Positions 48,031-54,528 of a stretch of 54,528 nucleotides of DNA are shown here, one piece after another. The position numbers were made by a program, and so were the translations under genes. The DNA comes from Caballeronia mineralivorans PML1(12) (lineage in GTDB: Bacteria > Pseudomonadota > Gammaproteobacteria > Burkholderiales > Burkholderiaceae): assembly GCF_001028175.1 (NCBI RefSeq), contig NZ_AEJF01000001.1, forward strand, positions 1 through 54,528, given 5' to 3'. Position 1 is the first letter of the stretch, and the number at the start of each line of letters is the position of its first letter. The notes beneath the pieces are model-generated. The model had not been told where the DNA came from, did not search any database, and worked only from the letters and a program-made list of their open reading frames with translations.

Positions 48031-48117
48031 TTAGCGCGGTAGGCGCGCTAGTAGCGGTAGCGCGCGTAGCGGCGCACCAGCTAGGAGAGACGAGAGGGGA
48101 TGGGCGAAAAAAATCAT
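48031..48117 (-). CDS. leuL: leuA leader peptide (leucine attenuator peptide)
   Basis: A 28-codon frame, MIFFAHPLSSLLAGAPLRAL followed by PLLARLPR and TAA. Eight codons are Leu: two CTC and six CTA, a codon that is rare in such high-GC genomes. Its ATG coincides with the predicted transcription start, so translation would be leaderless. Within it, GCGCGCTA (48058-48065) pairs perfectly with TAGCGCGC (48043-48050), giving the 1:2 hairpin. CGCGCCTACCGC (48036-48047) pairs with GCGGTGGCGCG (47978-47988) over 11 bp with one bulge, giving the 2:3 antiterminator. Stalling at CTA codons 17-20 under leucine starvation would mask segment 1 and favour 2:3. Confidence 0.85.
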   Translation of the reverse strand: MIFFAHPLSSLLAGAPLRALPLLARLPR

Positions 48118-48123
48118 TTGTAG

Positions 48124-48152
48124 ACTATAACGAGATTTTTGAGAGCGTGCAA
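48124..48152 (-). promoter_or_regulatory. leuA promoter
   Basis: On the - strand TTGCAC and TATAGT are separated by exactly 17 bases. Counting six bases past the -10 puts +1 at 48117, the A of the leader-peptide ATG. It lies about 215 bases before leuA. Confidence 0.8.
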
Positions 48153-48227
48153 TTGGGCTTTCCGATGAAGCCGATTGACGTTTCCTGCGATTTCCTGCGC
48201 CGTTTTTGGCCGCGGGGCGGCGCAAAA

Positions 48228-48263
48228 GCAAAAAGCGCGCACCGCCGACAAGCCGATGCGCGC
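48228..48263 (-). terminator. Rho-independent terminator after pssA
   Basis: GCGCGCA and TGCGCGC (with partially paired interior) run on the - strand into TTTTTGCTTTTG, just beyond the pssA stop. It separates pssA from the leuA promoter. Confidence 0.75.
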
Positions 48264-48268
48264 CCCTC

Positions 48269-49135
48269 TCAATGCGGTTTCTCCGACGACCTGGCCGGAT
48301 TCGGCCTCCCTCGCATGGCCATGTAGCCCCACCACGCGTAGCCAGAAAACCCGTAAAGCACGAACAAGCCGAACAACATCAAAGGCGGATCCGACGATAC
48401 GAGCACAAACGCGACCACGACCAGCAAAACGCCGGCGAATGGAACGCGAAAACGCACATCGAGTGCTTTGCCGCTGTAGAACGGCGCGTTCGACACCATC
48501 GTGACGCCCGCGTAGATGGTGAGCGCAAATGCGACCCACGGCAGCCAGACCAGCTTCAGCGGCACGCGGTTATCGGTGGCGAGCCACACAAACCCTGCAA
48601 TCAGCGCCGCTGCTGCCGGGCTTGGAAGGCCCTGGAAATAGCGTTTGTCGACGACGCCTACGTTCGTGTTGAAGCGTGCGAGCCGCAACGCCGCCCCCGA
48701 GCAATAGACGAACGCCGCGAGCCAGCCCCATCGGCCCAGATCCTTCAGGATCCATTCGTACATGACCAGCGCGGGCGCAACCCCGAACGAGACCATGTCG
48801 GACAAGCTGTCGAACTGCTCGCCAAACGCGCTCTGCGTATGTGTCATGCGCGCGACACGACCGTCCATGCCATCCAGCACCATGGCGACGAAGATCGCGA
48901 TGGCCGCGACCTCGAAGCGCACGTTCATGGCCTGAACGACCGCGAAAAAGCCGCAGAACAGCGCGGCCGTAGTAAACGCGTTGGGCAGCAAATAAATGCC
49001 GCGCTTCCTCAAGAACTGTTGCCGCTTCGCACGCCGCGTTTCCAGCACACCAATGTCCTGAGCCGCTTTATTGCGGCGAAACGCCCGCGGGGGTGTTGTG
49101 GTGCTTCGCGTCCGGCGCGGTTTGAGTGCCGCCAT
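48269..49135 (-). CDS. pssA: CDP-diacylglycerol--serine O-phosphatidyltransferase
   Basis: A 288-residue integral membrane enzyme making phosphatidylserine from CDP-diacylglycerol and serine. The CDP-alcohol phosphotransferase motif is DGMDGRVARMTHTQSAFGEQ followed by FDSLSDMVSFG (the D-G-x2-A-R-x8-G-x3-D-x3-D pattern). About eight helices follow a basic, Arg/Lys-rich N-terminus. It sits 37 bases after psd on the same strand, so the two phosphatidylethanolamine steps are linked. Confidence 0.95.
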   Translation of the reverse strand: MAALKPRRTRSTTTPPRAFRRNKAAQDIGVLETRRAKRQQFLRKRGIYLLPNAFTTAALFCGFFAVVQAMNVRFEVAAIAIFVAMVLDGMDGRVARMTHTQSAFGEQFDSLSDMVSFGVAPALVMYEWILKDLGRWGWLAAFVYCSGAALRLARFNTNVGVVDKRYFQGLPSPAAAALIAGFVWLATDNRVPLKLVWLPWVAFALTIYAGVTMVSNAPFYSGKALDVRFRVPFAGVLLVVVAFVLVSSDPPLMLFGLFVLYGFSGYAWWGYMAMRGRPNPARSSEKPH

Positions 49136-49172
49136 CGAGTCCTCCGTTGTGCAGCCTGGTTTTACCGCTTAT

Positions 49173-49826
49173 TTAAGCTGATTGCTCTGCGAACTCGGCA
49201 AGAATCGTGGACGACGCCGACACCTTCTCGCCAATCGCGACGCGCGGACGGCTGCCCACCGGCAAATACACATCGACCCGCGATCCGAAGCGGATAAAAC
49301 CATAACGTTGGCCACGGTTAAGCGGTTCGCCAACGTGGACATAACACAAAATGCGCCGCGCAATCAGGCCGGCGATCTGCACCGAGGTCACCGTATGTCC
49401 CGCCGCGGTCTGAATGACGATCGCATTGCGTTCGTTCTCGGTCGAGGCTTTGTCGACAGCCGCGTTGAGATACGAACCCGGGAAGTATTCGACCTTGCTG
49501 ATCGCACCATCGACCGGCGAGCGCTGCGAGTGGACATTGAATACGTTCATGAACACGCTGATCTTCAGCGCTTCGCGACCCGCATAGGGATCGTGCGCGG
49601 TTTCCACGGCAACGATGCGACCGTCGGCAGGACACAGCACGGCGTTCGCCTGAACGGGAATCGGCCGGGCCGGGTCACGGAAAAACTGGACGACGAAGAT
49701 CGTCAGGAGCCAGAACGGCCAGGCAAAACCAAAGCCGCCAATGGCCTGGATCAACACGGCTACGACAGCCGCAATGGCAATAAACGGCCAGCCTTCGCGC
49801 GCGATGATCGGATGTGGATAGTTCAT
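49173..49826 (-). CDS. psd: Phosphatidylserine decarboxylase proenzyme
   Basis: A 217-residue short-type proenzyme with one or two N-terminal membrane helices. Autocleavage is expected at FGS (Gly181-Ser182), creating the pyruvoyl group; Asp68 (CPADGR) and His99 (FNVHSQRSP) complete the catalytic set. It produces phosphatidylethanolamine from the PssA product. It is separated from ilvC by tandem hairpins. Confidence 0.95.
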   Translation of the reverse strand: MNYPHPIIAREGWPFIAIAAVVAVLIQAIGGFGFAWPFWLLTIFVVQFFRDPARPIPVQANAVLCPADGRIVAVETAHDPYAGREALKISVFMNVFNVHSQRSPVDGAISKVEYFPGSYLNAAVDKASTENERNAIVIQTAAGHTVTSVQIAGLIARRILCYVHVGEPLNRGQRYGFIRFGSRVDVYLPVGSRPRVAIGEKVSASSTILAEFAEQSA

Positions 49827-49866
49827 GAACGAGTTCTATGTTTTTAGTAAAACCGTAGGATAGCAA

Positions 49867-49900
49867 AAGCCGTCCGGCGCCAAGCGACACCGGACGGCTT
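49867..49900 (-). terminator. Rho-independent terminator downstream of ilvC (distal)
   Basis: AAGCCGTCCGG and CCGGACGGCTT form an 11-bp perfect stem with 12-base loop, then TTGCTATCC on the - strand. It ends the ilvIHC transcript before psd. Confidence 0.8.
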
Positions 49901-49914
49901 GCGGTCTTCACTAG

Positions 49915-49935
49915 GACCGGCCCACAAGGCCGGTC
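49915..49935 (-). terminator. Second hairpin immediately after ilvC
   Basis: GACCGGCC and GGCCGGTC form an 8-bp GC stem with a 5-base loop, 12 bases past the ilvC stop. It lacks a T tract of its own and precedes the distal terminator, so it may stabilise the mRNA 3' end. Confidence 0.6.
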
Positions 49936-49947
49936 GTTCAGGCTTTT

Positions 49948-51003
<1,056 letters not shown>

Positions 51004-51031
51004 CTAATAACTGCGAGTTCGTTACAGCGAT

Positions 51032-51523
51032 TTAAACCTTCAGGATGCGCTCGCCCCGGCCAATGCCGGAACTTCCAGTGCGCACGGTTTCGAGAATCGC
51101 CGTCGCATCCAGCCCCTGAATAAAGGCATCGAGCTTGTCGCTCGCGCCCGTCAGTTCCATCGTGTAGCTTTTTTCGGTGACGTCGATGATGCGGCCGCGG
51201 AAGATGTCCGCCATCCGTTTCATCTCTTCCCGTTCCTTACCGACCGCTCTCACCTTGATCAGCATCAGCTCGCGCTCAATGTGGGCGCCCTCTGTCAGGT
51301 CGACCACTTTCACCACCTCGATCAGGCGGTTCAGGTGCTTTGTGATCTGTTCGATCACGTCATCCGAGCCAATGGAAACGATGGTCAGCCGCGACAGCGA
51401 ACTGTCTTCGGTCGGCGCCACCGTCAAGGTTTCAATGTTGTAGCCGCGTGCGGAAAAGAGGCCGACGACACGCGATAACGCGCCCGGTTCGTTTTCCAGC
51501 AGCACGGAAATAATGTGTCTCAT
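51032..51523 (-). CDS. ilvH: Acetolactate synthase small (regulatory) subunit
   Basis: A 163-residue regulatory subunit with an N-terminal ACT domain (MRHIISVLLENEPGALSRVV then GLFSARGYNIETLTVAPTED) that binds valine, and a C-terminal domain ending in GRGERILKV. Its length and sequence match E. coli IlvH. It gives the ilvI product valine sensitivity and full activity. Confidence 0.95.
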   Translation of the reverse strand: MRHIISVLLENEPGALSRVVGLFSARGYNIETLTVAPTEDSSLSRLTIVSIGSDDVIEQITKHLNRLIEVVKVVDLTEGAHIERELMLIKVRAVGKEREEMKRMADIFRGRIIDVTEKSYTMELTGASDKLDAFIQGLDATAILETVRTGSSGIGRGERILKV

Positions 51524-51636
51524 GATTGTCGCGTTCCTGATTTATCCAGTTAGATAGCGTCATCCCGCAAAACCCGCGCGCCGCGATCGTCTTTCGTGAA
51601 GACGGGCGCGCGCGAGCCGCGCCGGGAAAACAGCCG

Positions 51637-53400
51637 TTATAGATCTTCCGATCCGAGCAGCATTTCCGTGATGCCCTTGCCTGCCTGGACCATCGGAAAG
51701 ACGTTTTCGGTGGGATCTGTCTGGAAGTCGAGGAATACCGTGCGATCCTTCAGGCGCAGTGCTTCTTTCAGCGCCGGTTCGACGTCGCGCGTGTGCTCGA
51801 TGCGCATGCCCACGTGACCATACGCCTCAGCCAGCTTCACGAAATCAGGCAGCGCGTCCATGTACGAACTGGAATAACGCTTCTTGTATTCGATCTGCTG
51901 CCACTGGCGAACCATGCCGAGATAGCGGTTGTTGAGCGAGATGATCTTGATCGGCGTGTTGTACTGCTTGCACGTCGACAATTCCTGGATACACATCTGG
52001 ATCGAGCCTTCGCCCGTGATGCACAACACCTCGTCGTCCGGGTGCGCCATCTTCACGCCCATCGCGGCAGGCAGGCCAAAGCCCATGGTGCCGAGACCGC
52101 CCGAATTGATCCATCGACGCGGCTTGTTGAACCTGTAGAACTGCGCGGCCCACATCTGATGCTGGCCGACGTCCGAACAGACGAACGCTTCGCCGTCGGT
52201 CAGTTCCCATGCCTTTTCAACCACGTACTGCGGCTTGATGATCTCGCTTTCGCGGTCGAACTTGAGGCAGTCCTTCGAACGCCACGCTTCAATGTCCTTC
52301 CACCAGTCGGCGAGCGCCGCCGTGTCCGGACCGTGTTCGGCCGTCTGCAACTGTTCGATCAGCTCTTTCAGCACTTCCTTCACGTCGCCGACGATCGGAA
52401 TATCGACCTTCACACGCTTGGAGATGGAAGACGGATCGATGTCGATGTGGATGATCTTCTTGGCATGCGACGCAAAATGCTCGGGATCGCCGATCACCCG
52501 GTCATCGAAACGCGCGCCGATCGCGATCAGCACGTCGCAGTGCTGCATTGCCATGTTGGCTTCGTACGTGCCGTGCATGCCGAGCATGCCGAGGAATTTC
52601 TTGTTGTCCGCGCGATAACCGCCCAGGCCCATCAGGGTGTTTGTCACCGGATAACCGAGCAGATCGGCGAACTGGTTCAGTTCACGCGCGGCATTCGCGA
52701 GAATGATGCCGCCGCCCGTATAAATGTACGGACGCTTGGCCGACAGCAACAACTGTACGGCCTTGCGGATCTGGCCAGAATGGCCTTTGGTCACCGGATT
52801 GTACGAACGCAGCGACACCGTCTTGAGCGGTTCATATTTGCACGGCGTCTTCGACACGTCTTTCGGAATGTCGATCAGCACCGGGCCGGGACGTCCCGTA
52901 CGGGCGATATAAAACGCTTTCTTGACGGTCGCGGCGAGTTCGCGCACGTCCTTGACGAGGAAGTTGTGTTTGACGCACGGACGCGTGATACCGACCGTAT
53001 CGCACTCCTGGAATGCATCCTGGCCGATCGCGGCGGTAGGAACCTGGCCGCTGATGATGACGAGCGGGATGGAATCCATATAGGCCGTGGCAATACCGGT
53101 CACCGCATTGGTGACGCCGGGGCCGGAGGTCACGAGGCAGACGCCGACATTACCCGTGGAGCGCGCGTAGGCGTCAGCGGCATGAACCGCGGCCTGTTCG
53201 TGGCGCACGAGAATATGCTGGATCTCGTCCTGCTTGTACAACTCGTCGTAGATATAGAGTACCGAGCCGCCGGGATAGCCCCAAATAAACTCGACTTTCT
53301 CATCAGCGAGCGCGCGCATGAGCACGGTGCCGCCAATGGATTCAGCTTCGAGGGGGGGAGTCGTATCCGACGTGGAGAATTCCGCGCTGGGCATATTCAT
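51637..53400 (-). CDS. ilvI: Acetolactate synthase large (catalytic) subunit
   Basis: A 587-residue thiamine-diphosphate enzyme (also called ilvB) making acetolactate or acetohydroxybutyrate. FIWGYPGGSVLYIYDEL and RHEQAAVHAADAYARSTG (catalytic Glu) mark the N-terminal domain; TGEGSIQMCIQELSTCKQYN with LNNRYLGMV is the ThDP/Mg site. The ATG at 53400 has AAAGGTG upstream. First gene of the ilvIHC operon. Confidence 0.97.
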   Translation of the reverse strand: MNMPSAEFSTSDTTPPLEAESIGGTVLMRALADEKVEFIWGYPGGSVLYIYDELYKQDEIQHILVRHEQAAVHAADAYARSTGNVGVCLVTSGPGVTNAVTGIATAYMDSIPLVIISGQVPTAAIGQDAFQECDTVGITRPCVKHNFLVKDVRELAATVKKAFYIARTGRPGPVLIDIPKDVSKTPCKYEPLKTVSLRSYNPVTKGHSGQIRKAVQLLLSAKRPYIYTGGGIILANAARELNQFADLLGYPVTNTLMGLGGYRADNKKFLGMLGMHGTYEANMAMQHCDVLIAIGARFDDRVIGDPEHFASHAKKIIHIDIDPSSISKRVKVDIPIVGDVKEVLKELIEQLQTAEHGPDTAALADWWKDIEAWRSKDCLKFDRESEIIKPQYVVEKAWELTDGEAFVCSDVGQHQMWAAQFYRFNKPRRWINSGGLGTMGFGLPAAMGVKMAHPDDEVLCITGEGSIQMCIQELSTCKQYNTPIKIISLNNRYLGMVRQWQQIEYKKRYSSSYMDALPDFVKLAEAYGHVGMRIEHTRDVEPALKEALRLKDRTVFLDFQTDPTENVFPMVQAGKGITEMLLGSEDL

Positions 53401-53784
53401 ACATTCACCTTTCGAATTTTCGGCAAAAAATTGATTGGGTGCTCTCTGCCGGGCTTGTGGCTCGGGTTCAAGCGGCGCGTCTTAATGGGAAGCGGGCTTC
53501 TTGGGCTCGCCTCAAAGAGACAGTTCACTTTATGATGCGAGTCGGAAACAATATCCCGATGCGACAATTCTCGTCAAGGAAAAATTTCCACGACAACCAT
53601 CGGAACGCGCCGAAATCGGGCCGGAAAGGCTCGGATTTATCCGAAATAGTGAAGAAATGTCTGTGTTTCAGCCTGTAACGGCCGTGCATTTGCTCGCTGT
53701 TCACTCAAAAGTTTGCTAGCATCCGCAGGTTTTAACCTCTCACCAACCCTTATCGACGCACGCTCGTTGCGCCGGGCCTCACGG
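53401..53784. other. Divergent intergenic region between ilvI and the sigma factor
   Basis: A 384-base stretch with the ilvI promoter (53548-53577) and, facing right, the untraced promoter of the sigma gene. The ilvI leader has no in-frame peptide rich in Ile, Val or Leu and no hairpin plus T run, so attenuation like that of leuA is not seen. A T6 near 53425 has no paired stem before it. Confidence 0.5.
53548..53577 (-). promoter_or_regulatory. ilvI promoter candidate
   Basis: On the - strand TTGACG and TATTGT are 18 bases apart, giving a start near 53541 and a leader of about 140 bases before ilvI. Confidence 0.6.
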
Positions 53785-54348
53785 ATGGCATCAGACAAGG
53801 AACTCGCCGATTTTCTGGCGGGCGTCGAAAGACGCGCGTTTAAGCAGACGGTGTACACCGTACGCGACGACGATGCGGCGCTCGACATCGTTCAGGATGC
53901 GATGATCAAGCTCGCCGAAAAATACGGCGACCGCCCTCCGCCCGAATTGCCGCTTTTGTTTCAGCGTATCCTGCAGAATGCGACGCACGATTACTTTCGG
54001 CGGCAGAAGGTCCGAAATACCTGGGTGAGCCTGTTTTCCTCGTTCGGCAACGCCGACGACGACGAATTCGACCCCCTGGAGACCTTCGAATCGCAGGACG
54101 GCACAGTCGGTGCGGAGAGCAGCGAAAGCCGGCTCGAGCGTGAACAGGTGCTCAACCTGATCGACGCGGAGATCCAGAAACTACCAGCACGTCAACGGGA
54201 AGCGTTTCTCATGCGTTACTGGGAGGATATGGATGTCGCCGAAACCGCCGCTGCAATGGGCTGCTCTGAAGGCAGCGTAAAAACGCATTGCTCGCGGGCC
54301 ACGCATGCGTTGGCACACGCGCTGAAGGCGAAAGGAATCACGCTATGA
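53785..54348 (+). CDS. RNA polymerase sigma factor, ECF-like (sigma-70 family)
   Basis: A 187-residue sigma factor from the ATG at 53785 (a TTG at 53713 gives 211 residues). Region 2 reads DDDAALDIVQDAMIKLAEKY then FQRILQNATHDYFRR; region 4 is LPARQREAFLMRYWEDMDVA with SEGSVKTHCSRATHAL as recognition helix. The acidic linker between the regions (DADDDEFDPL type) is longer than in many ECFs. Its stop overlaps the DUF3619 start, so the pair is coupled. Confidence 0.92.
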   Translation: MASDKELADFLAGVERRAFKQTVYTVRDDDAALDIVQDAMIKLAEKYGDRPPPELPLLFQRILQNATHDYFRRQKVRNTWVSLFSSFGNADDDEFDPLETFESQDGTVGAESSESRLEREQVLNLIDAEIQKLPARQREAFLMRYWEDMDVAETAAAMGCSEGSVKTHCSRATHALAHALKAKGITL

Positions 54349-54528
54349 GCAACGCTCTCGATCAAAAGGAAACCGAGTTCGCGCTGAAGGTACGCCGCGC
54401 GCTCGACGAAAACATCAACTCGCTGCCCGCCGCATCGCTCGACAAGCTCGCGGCGGCGCGCCGGACGGCGATCGCACGCAAAAACCGGAAAAAGTCGCGG
54501 TCGCGGCGCCGGTTTTCGCGCCTGCGCT
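54345..54528 (+). CDS. DUF3619 family protein, truncated by window end
   Basis: The ATG at 54345 overlaps the sigma stop (ATGA). The visible 61 residues start MSNALDQKETEFALKVRRAL and turn very basic (KNRKKSRSRRR). DUF3619 genes follow this type of sigma factor in Burkholderiaceae, often as small membrane proteins; an anti-sigma role is speculative. The 3' end is outside the window. Confidence 0.8.
   Translation, partial: MSNALDQKETEFALKVRRALDENINSLPAASLDKLAAARRTAIARKNRKKSRSRRRFSRLR

Noticed and set aside
48031..48231. A 66-codon frame upstream of leuA as a conventional small protein
   Set aside because: Its N-terminal part lies upstream of the predicted transcription start and overlaps the pssA terminator; only the last 28 codons form the leader peptide.
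53401..53640. A branched-chain leader peptide and attenuator before ilvI
   Set aside because: No frame rich in Ile/Val/Leu and no hairpin followed by a T run was found.

Overview
The window reads as a chromosomal segment of a high-GC betaproteobacterium of the family Burkholderiaceae, most likely Paraburkholderia or Caballeronia. The grounds are the gene order secG, tRNA-Leu, nuoA-N, DUF2818, NUDIX, DUF1178; the order ilvI, ilvH, ilvC, psd, pssA, leuA; and lineage-typical families such as DUF2863 and DUF3619. No database search was possible, so families come from recognition of motifs and sequence. The region is mostly housekeeping. I see no insertion sequence, prophage, CRISPR array or rRNA.

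Layout: 0.3-8.3 kb holds a DUF2863 protein, a degenerate receiver-like segment running in frame into a CbiM-like permease, a secreted Lys-rich protein, an M14 carboxypeptidase, yaaA, an orphan PIN protein and a PLP aminotransferase. 8.3-18.8 kb is an acyl-CoA catabolic block. On the + strand it has a two-domain 3-hydroxyacyl-CoA dehydrogenase, an enoyl-CoA isomerase/hydratase, a histidine phosphatase, an APH-type phosphotransferase and an acyl-CoA dehydrogenase of the ACAD10/11 and LvaA/LvaC kind, plus a Nu-class GST. On the - strand it has two MaoC hydratases and two acyl-CoA dehydrogenases. 18.8-35.6 kb is the complete 14-gene complex I operon (nuoA-N, - strand) with DUF2818, NUDIX and DUF1178 downstream. 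35.7-41.4 kb holds tRNA-Leu(GAG), secG, tpiA, a quinone oxidoreductase, pnp and rpsO, all on the - strand. 41.6-46.3 kb holds a solitary periplasmic binding protein, a lipoprotein, a beta-carbonic anhydrase and a SulP transporter. 46.3-53.4 kb is the branched-chain amino-acid and phospholipid block (leuA, pssA, psd, ilvC, ilvH, ilvI). The right edge has an ECF-like sigma factor followed by a truncated DUF3619 gene.

The most striking observation is a complete leucine attenuator in front of leuA. A consensus-like promoter places the predicted transcription start exactly on the ATG of a 28-residue leader peptide with eight Leu codons, six of them the rare CTA. The leader RNA has three mutually exclusive pairings (1:2, 2:3, 3:4) ending in a hairpin plus T6 before leuA. 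Other leads are a possible phosphorylation-dependent 4-hydroxyacyl-CoA degradation module, a strong hairpin between tRNA-Leu and nuoA, structured leaders before pnp and rpsO, and an in-frame receiver/permease fusion.
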